This document shows positions 8,153 through 15,661 of a stretch of 36,318 nucleotides of DNA, piece after piece. Every line of letters begins with the position of its first letter. Within the stretch, counting starts at the first letter, position 1. Below the pieces are notes generated by a model. It did no database searches, was not told the DNA's origin, and saw only the letters and a program-made list of their open reading frames with translations. Made by a program: the position numbers and the translations under genes. The stretch comes from Pseudomonadota bacterium. Lineage in GTDB: Bacteria; Pseudomonadota; Gammaproteobacteria; Burkholderiales; Chitinibacteraceae. The stretch lies in the NCBI GenBank assembly GCA_018261735.1, contig JAGTRM010000035.1, positions 1 to 36,318 of the forward strand, in the 5' to 3' direction.

Positions 8153-9159
8153 CCTCGCGCATCAGCATCGTCCTGCCCTGCTACAACGCCGCCGCGCATC
8201 TGCCGGAAACGCTGGCCTCGCTTTCTGCGCAGACCTTCCGTGATTTCGAATGCATCGCGATCGACGATGGCTCGCGTGACGCCACGCGCCAGATACTCGA
8301 AGCGCACGCGGCCCAGGACCCGCGTTTCTGCATCATCAGCCGCGAAAACCGCGGCCTGATCGCAACCCTGAACGAGGGCATCGCCGCCGCGCGCGGCGAG
8401 TGGATCGCGCGCATGGACGCCGACGACATCGCCCATACCGACCGGCTGGAAAAGCAGCTCGCACAGGTCGAAGCCACCGGCGCCGATATCTGCGGCAGCT
8501 GGATACGCTTCTTCGGCGATCGCCAGGGCGAATGGCACCTGCCGGGCGACGATGCCGCGATTCGCGCGCACCTGATCTTCAACGTGGCGCTGGCGCACCC
8601 GACCGTGCTCGCGCGCGCCAGCCTGCTCAAGGCGCATCCGTACGATCAGGCCAACGAATTCGCCGAAGACTACGGCTTGTGGTGCGAGCTGGCGCTGGCC
8701 GGGGCGAAGTTCGCCAACGTGCCGCAGGTGCTGCTCGATTACCGCACCCACGCCGGCCAGATCAGCCAGGCCCGCGCCAGCGCGCAACGCGCCACCGGCC
8801 AGCGCGTGCGCGAACGCTATATCCCGGCCTATCTGCCGGAAGACCTGAAACCGCTCGCTCCGCGCCTGATCGAACTGGCCGAACCGGCCCGCCTTCTGAC
8901 CGAGGACGAATTCTGCTGGCTGGCGGTTTTCCTGCTGCGCCTGCTGAACTGGCAACCGCTCTGCCGCACTGCCTTTGGCCCGATCTGGCTCGATGCGCTG
9001 CAGCGCACGCCGTACGCCGGGTGGCGCCTGGCACTGCTTACGGCGCGGCTTGCCCGTGCCTTTCCGCTGCCCAGGAGCGAAGGCCGGCGCTACCTGCGCC
9101 AGCTCGCGCGTTGCATCGCCGGTCCGCGAGTCTGCGGCTGGCTCAAGGGCTTGCGATGA
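8149..9159 (+). CDS. Glycosyltransferase family 2
   Basis: A 336-residue GT-A fold enzyme. The start MTSRISIVLPCYNAA is the classic GT2 first strand. IDDGS at 38-42 and RMDADD at 88-93 bind the nucleotide sugar and metal. HPTVLAR and EDYGLW (about residue 174) form the acceptor-side catalytic region. The C-terminal third is helical and family-variable. The frame continues upstream, but the ATG at 8149 overlaps the flippase stop by 4 bases and gives the correct N-terminus. It adds one sugar of the repeat unit on the cytoplasmic face; donor and linkage cannot be told from sequence. Confidence 0.92.
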   Translation: MTSRISIVLPCYNAAAHLPETLASLSAQTFRDFECIAIDDGSRDATRQILEAHAAQDPRFCIISRENRGLIATLNEGIAAARGEWIARMDADDIAHTDRLEKQLAQVEATGADICGSWIRFFGDRQGEWHLPGDDAAIRAHLIFNVALAHPTVLARASLLKAHPYDQANEFAEDYGLWCELALAGAKFANVPQVLLDYRTHAGQISQARASAQRATGQRVRERYIPAYLPEDLKPLAPRLIELAEPARLLTEDEFCWLAVFLLRLLNWQPLCRTAFGPIWLDALQRTPYAGWRLALLTARLARAFPLPRSEGRRYLRQLARCIAGPRVCGWLKGLR

Positions 9160-10244
9160 AAATCGTCTTTTTCGTGCGCGACCTGGGGCTGGGCGGCGTC
9201 GAACGCTGCGTGACGCTGGTCGCGGCGGGGCTCGCCGCGTGCGGATTCGACATCACCATTGCGCTGCTCGGCGGCAGCCGCAATCTGTGGGCCGCGCAGA
9301 CCGACAGCGTGCGCGTGGTCGATCTCTCCACCGTCTGGCACGGCAAAAAGCCGTGGACCTGGCTGGCCGGCTGGCGCGCCGCGCGGGCACTGGCCAAGGA
9401 CGCCGACGTGGTGATCGCCTCGACTTTCCTGATGCCGCTCTACATGGCCTGGGCCGCGACGCGAGGCTTGAACCAGCGCCTGATCGCGTGGGTGCACGGC
9501 CCCAAGTACGAGCTCGACGCGTTTGCCAAGATGAACCCGATCCACCGCGCCGCCTGCCAGTTTATCTACCGCCGCCTGCCGGAAATCCTCTGCGTGTCCG
9601 ACCACACGCGCCAATCGCTCGCGCGCTGGCTCGGCATGCCGGTGCAGCCGGGCTGGCAGGTGATGCCGAATTTCGTCGAAGCGCCGCCCGATGGCTTTGC
9701 CCCGCCCACCACGGATAAACCGCACACGCCGTTGCAATTGCTGTTCGTTGGCCGCATCGCCGAGGAAAAGCAGCCGCACTTGTGGCTCGATACGCTGGAG
9801 GCGCTGGCCGCGCGCGGCCTGCCTGCCGAGCTCACCGTGCTCGGCGAAGGCCCGCTGCAAAACTGGGTAAAAGACGAAGCCACCCGCCGCCGGCTGACCG
9901 TACACTTCCACGGCCAGATCGGTGGTGTGAGCGAATTCATGCGCCGCGCCGACTGGCTGCTGTTAACCTCGCGCTTCGAAGGCTTCGGCCTGGTGGTGCT
10001 CGAAGCGATGCAGGTCGGCCTGCCCGTGGTCAGCACCGATTCCGGCGGCGTGAGCGATTTCTTCCAGCAACGTGTGGACGAGTTTGTCGTGATTGAGGCG
10101 ACGGGCGCAGCGCTCGCGGCTAAAATCGCTGCGCAATTGCCGCACCATGCCGAGATCGGCGCGTGGCTCACAAACCGGGCCCGCGATTATGAACCGGAAG
10201 TGTTGCTGGGGAAGTGGGTCGCGTTGCTGGAAGAAAAACAGTGA
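9156..10244 (+). CDS. Glycosyltransferase family 4 (GT-B fold)
   Basis: A 362-residue retaining glycosyltransferase. GLGGVERCV (11-19) is the N-terminal acceptor-side glycine loop. LLFVGRIAEEKQPHL (195-209) opens the C-terminal Rossmann domain. RFEGFGLVVLEAM contains the E-x7-E pair (E275 and E283), followed by GLPVVSTDSGG, which binds the donor sugar nucleotide. The start ATG 9156 overlaps the upstream GT2 stop (ATGA). It is the last gene of the flippase-GT2-GT4 operon, and repeats begin five bases after its stop. Specificity is unknown. Confidence 0.92.
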   Translation: MKIVFFVRDLGLGGVERCVTLVAAGLAACGFDITIALLGGSRNLWAAQTDSVRVVDLSTVWHGKKPWTWLAGWRAARALAKDADVVIASTFLMPLYMAWAATRGLNQRLIAWVHGPKYELDAFAKMNPIHRAACQFIYRRLPEILCVSDHTRQSLARWLGMPVQPGWQVMPNFVEAPPDGFAPPTTDKPHTPLQLLFVGRIAEEKQPHLWLDTLEALAARGLPAELTVLGEGPLQNWVKDEATRRRLTVHFHGQIGGVSEFMRRADWLLLTSRFEGFGLVVLEAMQVGLPVVSTDSGGVSDFFQQRVDEFVVIEATGAALAAKIAAQLPHHAEIGAWLTNRARDYEPEVLLGKWVALLEEKQ

Positions 10245-10248
10245 ATTC

Positions 10249-10333
10249 GTAGGGCGGAAAAGCAAAGCGCCTTCCGCCTCATGGCAATTAAAACCTCATG
10301 CGTCGGATGGCGCCAGCGGCTTATCCGACCTAC
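10249..10333. repeat. Paired-palindrome intergenic repeat, copy 2 (85 bp)
   Basis: The forward palindrome 10249-10278 (begins gtagggcgg, ends ccttccgcc) and reverse palindrome 10302-10333 (ends ttatccgacctac) are separated by 23 bases. It has the same design and strong similarity to 6654-6745. The two copies lie in the same orientation on either side of the flippase-GT2-GT4 block. Confidence 0.82.
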
Positions 10334-10358
10334 ACGACTTTGAATTAATGCAAGGGAT

Positions 10359-10421
10359 AGCGCGTAGGTTGGGCTGAATAAAATGAAGCCCAACATTTAC
10401 CGTGATGCCGAAATTGTCGTT
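10359..10421. repeat. 63-bp direct repeat, left copy
   Basis: Identical to 10782-10844 at 60 of 63 positions by my alignment. It contains the hairpin ttgggct...agcccaa and then a 24-base tail ending gtcgtt. After the final gtt the two copies diverge abruptly (agacggc here, gggcttc in the right copy). It lies just upstream of the orphan 108-codon gene. Confidence 0.9.
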
Positions 10422-10463
10422 AGACGGCACCAAATTACACACACTTTCTGGCACTGAGCAATC

Positions 10464-10790
10464 GTGAGCGAACCGAAACTTCATTCAGTCCTTTCCAAAC
10501 CACACGAGTACGAACTCAGCGAGTTTCGATACCACGTGGAAAAGAAAGATCCGAGCCTGTCCTTCATTGATATGACACTTCAGAAAAACGCCGAGTCAGT
10601 TACATTGAGATTCTGGCAGCCAATAAATCTGAAGATTGAAGAAGGATTTCCTCAACCAACGGGCGGTATGGTGTTCTACGATCTGTCGGCCGATGGCCTT
10701 GAAAACATCGGCGTTAAAGTTGCAGACTTTGAAGCATCTTGGGGTTCAGTGACGTTCTCCGCCAAGATTGTGGAGAAAATCAGCGCGTAG
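10464..10790 (+). CDS. Orphan small protein between direct repeats
   Basis: A 108-residue soluble protein starting at GTG 10464. There is no strong ribosome site; GAGC lies seven bases upstream. The sequence alternates short strands (FRYHVEKKDPSLSFIDMTL, VTLRFWQPINLKI, GGMVFYDLSADGLENIGVKVADFEASWGSVTFSAKIV), suggesting a small beta-rich fold. I do not recognise the family. Base composition is AT-richer than in flanking genes. The last two codons and the TAG stop lie inside the right-hand 63-bp repeat, so the repeat supplies the C-terminus. It interrupts an otherwise continuous polysaccharide cluster. It may be a cassette-borne gene, possibly immunity- or stress-related, but no function can be assigned. 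Confidence 0.65.
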   Translation: MSEPKLHSVLSKPHEYELSEFRYHVEKKDPSLSFIDMTLQKNAESVTLRFWQPINLKIEEGFPQPTGGMVFYDLSADGLENIGVKVADFEASWGSVTFSAKIVEKISA

Positions 10791-10844
10791 CTTGGGCTGA
10801 ATGAAATGAAGCCCAACGTTTACCGTGATGCCGAAATTGTCGTT
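10782..10844. repeat. 63-bp direct repeat, right copy
   Basis: The right partner of 10359-10421. Here the element is complete: from 10787 to 10871 it forms an 85-bp paired palindrome, forward hairpin, 24-base spacer, then reverse palindrome starting gttgggcttcgcg and ending aacctac. That is the same architecture as the repeats at 6654 and 10249. The left copy lacks the reverse half. Confidence 0.88.
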
Positions 10845-10895
10845 GGGCTTCGCGTAGCTCAACCAACCTACTAAAAATTTTTCAGGAGAATTTTA

Positions 10896-11450
10896 ATGAA
10901 TACCTTGTTCATCCGTGCCCTGCTGGTTTCCAGCCTGCTGGCCCCGCTGGCCCAAGCCGCTGACGAATCCGTTGCCTCCGCGCCGGCAGCTTCCGCCCCG
11001 GCCACCGCTTCGGCGCCAGCCGCCGTCGCGCCCAGCAAGGCGGACGTCACCAAGGCCATTGCGGTACTGGAAAGCAACTTCCTGGGCCAGGATGCGTCGG
11101 CCGCGGCCCAGACCGTGATGCAGTTTGCCCAGCTCAGCAAGGATATCGCCATCCAGCTGAGCCCCAAGACCACGCTCTGGATTTTTGGCGAAGCCAAGCC
11201 CGACAGCCAGGACGAGGAGATCTACCGCCAGATGCTGATGGTCGCCTATGTGGCCGGCAACCTGAAAGCACAGCTCTCCGCAGCCAAACCGGTTGATAGC
11301 CCGCTGGCGGGCTGGAAATTCACCCTGAAGGCCTACCAGGATATCCAGGCAGCCAACAGCAAGATCAAGATCGCCGAACTCGAAACCCTGAAAAAGCAGC
11401 AGGCCAAGGGCGAGCTGCCCAAGCTCGCGGCCAAGGCGCTGCAGAAGTAA
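10896..11450 (+). CDS. Secreted Ala-rich hypothetical protein
   Basis: A 184-residue protein with a clear signal peptide: MNTLFIRALLVSSLLAPLAQA with cleavage predicted after residue 21. An Ala/Pro-rich low-complexity linker follows (about 26-48), then a helical domain (DVTKAIAVLESNFLG, TVMQFAQLSKDIAIQL, DEEIYRQMLMVAYVAGNL). The C-terminus is Lys/Ala-rich. A strong ribosome site (AGGAG) precedes the ATG. Only three bases separate it from the next glycosyltransferase, so it is probably co-transcribed with the second polysaccharide operon. A periplasmic role in glycan assembly or export is inferred from position only. Family not recognised. Confidence 0.8.
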   Translation: MNTLFIRALLVSSLLAPLAQAADESVASAPAASAPATASAPAAVAPSKADVTKAIAVLESNFLGQDASAAAQTVMQFAQLSKDIAIQLSPKTTLWIFGEAKPDSQDEEIYRQMLMVAYVAGNLKAQLSAAKPVDSPLAGWKFTLKAYQDIQAANSKIKIAELETLKKQQAKGELPKLAAKALQK

Positions 11451-11453
11451 GCC

Positions 11454-12260
11454 ATGAACCGGATTGCCCTGCTGATCCCGCATTACAACAACCCGCAAGG
11501 TCTGGCATCGTCCTTGGCCTCGGTCGGTGCAGACGAGCGCGTCGATGCGTTTGTCGTCGACGACGGCAGCACGCGCGCGCCACTCGATGAAGCGCTGGCG
11601 CGGGCGGCATGGCGCGCGCAGGGCGAAGTGAAGTTCCTTTACTTGCCGCAGAATTGCGGCATCGAGCATGCCTTGAATGCCGGGCTGGCGGCGATCGTCG
11701 ACACCGGTTACGACTACGCGGCGCGGCTCGATTGCGGAGACCTGAATGCAGAAGACCGCTGCGCGCGGCAGGCGACATTTCTGGACGCGCATCCGGATGT
11801 CGCGCTGCTCGGCTCGGCCGTGGTGTTTTTCGATGATTCGGGCGACCGCTTCACGCTGCGCCAGCCACAAAGCCATGGCGCGATCGTGCGCCAGATGCAC
11901 GACGACAACGCCTTCACCCACCCGGCGGTGATGTTCCGCATCGCGGCGGTCAGGCAGATCGGCCTCTACCCGACCGATTGCCCGGCAGCGGAGGATTTCG
12001 CCTACTTCTGGCAGTTCGTTGCATGCTATCAGACGGCCAACCTGCCCGAAGTGCTGGTCCGGACCGAATACGCGGCGGGCGGCATTTCGCTTTCCAAGCG
12101 CAAGTTGCAGCAGCGCACGCGGCTGAAGATCCTGTGGCGGCATTTCGACTGGACGCCGCGCTCGGCGCTGTTGCTGCTGAAACCGTTGCTGTGGCAAGTC
12201 ATCCCCTTTTCCTTGGCCCAGCGCGTGAAGCACATGGTGGGAATCAAATCGTGGTCATGA
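11454..12260 (+). CDS. Glycosyltransferase family 2, tandem paralogue A
   Basis: A 268-residue GT-A enzyme. LIPHYNNPQGL opens the first strand, VVDDGS lies at 34-39 and RLDCGD at 91-96 (variant of the D-x-D metal site). HPAVMFR and AAEDF (about 178-182) form the acceptor region, and AGGISLSKRK (208-217) is a shared C-terminal motif. It has exactly the same length as the next gene and about 58 of its first 80 residues are identical, showing a tandem duplication. The stop overlaps the next ATG (ATGA). It probably adds related sugars in the same glycan. Confidence 0.9.
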   Translation: MNRIALLIPHYNNPQGLASSLASVGADERVDAFVVDDGSTRAPLDEALARAAWRAQGEVKFLYLPQNCGIEHALNAGLAAIVDTGYDYAARLDCGDLNAEDRCARQATFLDAHPDVALLGSAVVFFDDSGDRFTLRQPQSHGAIVRQMHDDNAFTHPAVMFRIAAVRQIGLYPTDCPAAEDFAYFWQFVACYQTANLPEVLVRTEYAAGGISLSKRKLQQRTRLKILWRHFDWTPRSALLLLKPLLWQVIPFSLAQRVKHMVGIKSWS

Positions 12261-13063
12261 ACAAACTCATCTGCCTGATCCCGCACTACAACAACCCGCA
12301 AGGGCTGGCGAAATCGCTGGCTTCGATCGGCAAGGACGAGCAGTGCGATGTGCTGGTCGTCGACGACGGCAGCGTGAAACAACCGCTCGACGAAGCCGCC
12401 GCGCGCGCTGCGTTTGCCGCGCAGGGCGAGCTGCATTTCCTGCGCCTGCCGCAAAACCAGGGCATCGAGCACGCGCTGAACGCGGGGCTGGCCTGGATAG
12501 CCGAGCGCGAATACGAACTCGTCGCACGCCTCGATTGCGGCGACGAGAATCTGCCCGACCGCTTCGCCAGGCAGACCGCATACCTCGCCGAGTTTCCGAC
12601 CGTGATGCTGCTCGGCGGCGCGGCGAGCTTTGTCGACCAGCAAGGCGTGGAGCAATTCGTGCTGCGCCACCCGAGCGATTACCGTTCGATCTGGTGGGCG
12701 CTGAAAGCCAATTCGGCCTTCATCCACCCGACGGTGATGTTCCGCCTGTCCGCGCTGAAGACCACCGGCAATTACCCGCTCGACATTCCTGCCGCCGAGG
12801 ATTACGGCCTGTTCTGGGAATTCGCCAAGGCTTTCCCTGTGATGAACCTGCCCGACGTGCTGATCCGCTACGAGCTCGACCCTGGCGGCATTTCGCTTTC
12901 CAAGCGCAAGAAGCAGCTCAAATCGCGCCTGAAACTGCAGTGGCGCAACCGCGACCGTAGTTACGCCGCGTGGTTTGGCATGCTGCGCACGCTGCTGTTG
13001 CTGGTATTGCCGTACGGGCTGGTGTTCAAGGTGAAATCTTGGCTGCGCGGAGGTCAAGCCTGA
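12257..13063 (+). CDS. Glycosyltransferase family 2, tandem paralogue B
   Basis: A 268-residue paralogue of the upstream gene with LIPHYNNPQGL, VVDDGS (34-39), RLDCGD (91-96), HPTVMFR, AAEDYGLFW and PGGISLSKRK. The frame is open from 11978, but ATG 12257 overlaps the previous stop and aligns exactly with the paralogue start. Divergence is greatest in the central part (about 100-150) and the final 40 residues, where acceptor specificity may differ. A GGAGG ribosome site near its end serves the next gene, whose ATG overlaps this stop (TGATG). Confidence 0.9.
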   Translation: MNKLICLIPHYNNPQGLAKSLASIGKDEQCDVLVVDDGSVKQPLDEAAARAAFAAQGELHFLRLPQNQGIEHALNAGLAWIAEREYELVARLDCGDENLPDRFARQTAYLAEFPTVMLLGGAASFVDQQGVEQFVLRHPSDYRSIWWALKANSAFIHPTVMFRLSALKTTGNYPLDIPAAEDYGLFWEFAKAFPVMNLPDVLIRYELDPGGISLSKRKKQLKSRLKLQWRNRDRSYAAWFGMLRTLLLLVLPYGLVFKVKSWLRGGQA

Positions 13064-14136
13064 TGGCCGGCATCGTCCACGTAGTCGAATCCTTCGGCGC
13101 CGGCACCCTGTCGATGGTCAGCGCCATCGCCAACCGTCAGGCCCAGGCCGGCCATGCCGTGACCGTGATCCATTCCGTGCGCGAGGAAACGCCGGCCAAC
13201 TGGCGCGCGCTGTTCGATGCGCACATCGAATTTATCCAGTTGCCGATGATCCGCTCGATCAAGCCGGCAGCCGACTGGCGCGCCGGGCGCATGCTGATGG
13301 CGGAAATCAAGCGCCTCTCGCCCGATATCGTGCACCTGCATTCCTCCAAGGCTGGTGCGCTCGGGCGCCTCGGCAGCCTGTTCTATCCGGGGCCGCGCTG
13401 GTTCTTTTCGCCGCACGGACTGTCATTCTTGCAACGCGCCGAAGGGCGGCTGAAGAACACGGTCTTCCTGCTGATCGAGAAGCTGCTGGCGCGTATTCCG
13501 GTGACTTTCATCGCCTGCTCGCCCTCGGAAGCCGAGCAGATTCGCGCCAACCTGACTCCGCGCGTGGTCGTGGTCAACAACGCGGTCGATCTGGCGGCGA
13601 TTCCCGCCGCGCCGGGGAACGAGCACGTCGTGCGCATCGGCACCGTCGGCCGCGTGACGCTCGCGCGCAATCCGGAACTGTTTGCCAGCATCGCCAGCGC
13701 CTTGCACGGCGAAGGTGTCGAATTCGTCTGGATCGGCGGCGGCGACGAATCTGGTGAGACCGCACTAAAAGCTGCGGGGGTGAAACTCACCGGCTGGGTC
13801 GATCGCGCGGAAGCCTTGAAACAGCTCGCCACGCTCGACATCTATATCCAGACTTCGCGCTGGGAAGGCCTGCCGGTGGCGGTGATCGAAGCGATGGCCG
13901 CCGGCTTGCCGGTGGTCGCGACCAATGTGGTCGGCAACCGCGATCTGGTGCGCAACGGCGAAAACGGCTGGCTGGCGAACGACTGCGACGATTTTCTGGC
14001 ACGCCTCGCCACGCTGATCGAGGATCGCGCCGAGCGCCAGCGCTTGGGCAGGCAAGCGCGGGCGTTTGCGCACACCTATTATTCGCTCGATACAATGATG
14101 GCCGAACTTGATCGCGCCTATGGCTTGAAGGATTGA
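13063..14136 (+). CDS. Glycosyltransferase family 4 (GT-B fold)
   Basis: A 357-residue retaining GT. IVHVVESFGAGTLSMV (4-19) is the N-terminal loop of the RfaB/Cap1E-type group. SPDIVHLHSSKAGALGRL (86-103) and FSPHGLSFL are typical of capsule galactosyl/rhamnosyltransferase relatives. RIGTVGRVTLARNPELF opens the donor domain, and RWEGLPVAVIEAMAAGLPVV carries E268 and E276 (E-x7-E). The start overlaps the previous stop (TGATG) with GGAGG upstream. It acts on the cytoplasmic face in glycan assembly; the sugar is not predictable. Confidence 0.92.
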   Translation: MAGIVHVVESFGAGTLSMVSAIANRQAQAGHAVTVIHSVREETPANWRALFDAHIEFIQLPMIRSIKPAADWRAGRMLMAEIKRLSPDIVHLHSSKAGALGRLGSLFYPGPRWFFSPHGLSFLQRAEGRLKNTVFLLIEKLLARIPVTFIACSPSEAEQIRANLTPRVVVVNNAVDLAAIPAAPGNEHVVRIGTVGRVTLARNPELFASIASALHGEGVEFVWIGGGDESGETALKAAGVKLTGWVDRAEALKQLATLDIYIQTSRWEGLPVAVIEAMAAGLPVVATNVVGNRDLVRNGENGWLANDCDDFLARLATLIEDRAERQRLGRQARAFAHTYYSLDTMMAELDRAYGLKD

Positions 14137-14138
14137 AA

Positions 14139-15596
14139 ATGGCAGTACAACAACGCGCCGAGAAGGCCAAACCCTGGCTGGCACTGGCGGATTTTCTGGC
14201 GCTGGCGCTGGCTTTTTCCGGTGCCGTCGTGCTGCTGGTGATGCTGCGCGGGCACCGCATCGGGCCGGGCTTCGTTTACTGGTGGAAAGTGGAGGGCGAA
14301 CAGCAGGCACTGGCTTTCCTGTTCCTCGCGCTGCTGACCGTCGGCACCTTCTGGTGGCGCGGCCATTACAGCCTGCGCCTGCCGTTCTGGGACGAGCTGC
14401 TGGAAATCCTCAAGAGCCTGCTGCTGGCCGCGCTCCTGAACGGCATGGTGGTGCTGTTCGCCAAGTGGCCGATCTCGCGTTTCCTCTGGCCGGTGTCGTG
14501 GGGGCTGGCGCTGGCGCTGCTGCCGCTGCTGCGCTCGAACATGAAAATCTGGCTGCTCAGATGCGGCCAGTGGCAGTTGCCCACCGTGATCATCGGCGGC
14601 GGGCAGAATGCGGTGGAAGCCTGGCAGGCGATGCAGAGCGAACCGCTGCTAGGCTTCGAGGTCAGCAGTTTTGTCGCGGTGGATGGCACCGCCCCCACAG
14701 AACTCGAAGTCGCATCCGGACGCAGCCTGCCGGTGATGCGTCTGGCCGCCGGCGAATTGCTGCCGTGGCTGGAAAGCCAGGGGCATCCGCACGTAACGAT
14801 TGCCGTGAACGAGGACGAACTACGCGCCCTGCAGGTCGAGATCGAGCTCCTGAGCCTGCGCTACAAGGATCTGCACGTGATCCCGCCGCTCGCCGGCCTG
14901 CCGCTGTTCGGCGTTTCCGCCAACCATTTCTTCAGCCATGAAGTGCTGATGCTGCGCGTGCGCAACAACCTCGCCATGCCGTCGCTGATGCTGCTCAAAC
15001 GCATCTTCGATTTCTGCGGTGCACTGTTCGGCCTCTTGCTGCTCTCGCCCTTGTTCGCCTATGTCGGCTGGCAGATCAAACGCCAGGGCGGCCCGGGCGA
15101 CGTGTTCTTCGGCCATGTGCGCGTCGGCATGAACGGCCAGCCGTTCAAGTGCTGGAAATTCCGCACCATGGTGCACAACTCGAAGGAAGTGCTCGAACAC
15201 CTGCTCGCCACCAGCAGCGAGGCGCGTGCCGAGTGGGACAAGGATTTCAAGCTCAGGAACGATCCGCGCATCACCCCGATCGGCGCGTTCCTGCGCAAGA
15301 CCAGCCTCGACGAGATTCCGCAGTTGTGGAACGTGCTGAAAGGCGAAATGAGCCTGGTCGGCCCGCGCCCGATCATCGACGCCGAGCTGGAACGCTACGG
15401 CGAGCGGGTGGATTTCTACCTGGAAGCGCGACCGGGCCTGACCGGGCTGTGGCAGGTTTCCGGCCGCAACGAAACCACCTATGCCGAGCGTGTGGCGCTC
15501 GATGCGTGGTACGTGAAAAACTGGAACCTGTGGTACGACATCGCGATCCTGTGCAAGACGGTGCGCACGGTGCTGACCGGCAAGGGTGCTTATTGA
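14139..15596 (+). CDS. Initiating phosphoglycosyltransferase, WbaP/WcaJ type
   Basis: A 485-residue polyprenyl phosphoglycosyltransferase that transfers a sugar-1-phosphate (galactose or glucose type) from its UDP donor to undecaprenyl phosphate, the first step of repeat-unit synthesis. Membrane helices lie at about 13-36, 57-73, 93-110 and 117-132. A central Rossmann-like domain follows (VIIGGGQNAVEAW at 150-162). A re-entrant helix at about 285-312 (LLKRIFDFCGALFGLLLLSPLF) precedes the catalytic domain with CWKFRTM, RKTSLDEIPQLWNVLKGEM (Asp391-Glu392 catalytic pair) and SLVGPRP. The chosen ATG 14139 has AAGGA upstream; a TTG lies two codons earlier. Being the last gene, it is followed by a strong terminator. 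Confidence 0.94.
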   Translation: MAVQQRAEKAKPWLALADFLALALAFSGAVVLLVMLRGHRIGPGFVYWWKVEGEQQALAFLFLALLTVGTFWWRGHYSLRLPFWDELLEILKSLLLAALLNGMVVLFAKWPISRFLWPVSWGLALALLPLLRSNMKIWLLRCGQWQLPTVIIGGGQNAVEAWQAMQSEPLLGFEVSSFVAVDGTAPTELEVASGRSLPVMRLAAGELLPWLESQGHPHVTIAVNEDELRALQVEIELLSLRYKDLHVIPPLAGLPLFGVSANHFFSHEVLMLRVRNNLAMPSLMLLKRIFDFCGALFGLLLLSPLFAYVGWQIKRQGGPGDVFFGHVRVGMNGQPFKCWKFRTMVHNSKEVLEHLLATSSEARAEWDKDFKLRNDPRITPIGAFLRKTSLDEIPQLWNVLKGEMSLVGPRPIIDAELERYGERVDFYLEARPGLTGLWQVSGRNETTYAERVALDAWYVKNWNLWYDIAILCKTVRTVLTGKGAY

Positions 15597-15613
15597 AATA
15601 GGCGGCTGCAATT

Positions 15614-15647
15614 AAAACAAAAGGGCGCATTGGCGCCCTTTTGTTTT
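15614..15647. terminator. Bidirectional intrinsic terminator
   Basis: gggcgc and gcgccc form the stem around the loop attg. A-rich and T-rich arms (aaaacaaaa / ttttgtttt) make it work on either strand. It separates the convergent glycan operon (+) and the phosphatase/kinase operon (-). Confidence 0.93.
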
Positions 15648-15661
15648 ATGACCGATTGGGA

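Noticed and set aside
10389..10848. True integron attC sites
   Set aside because: Core-like heptamers are present, but only 24 bases lie between them, the inner arms do not pair well, the cassette's own ends are not complementary, and no integrase is visible. Kept only as an alternative in the findings.
10893..12233. 446-codon open frame on the minus strand
   Set aside because: Antisense to the secreted protein and first GT2 paralogue, which have a ribosome site, signal peptide and GT2 motifs.
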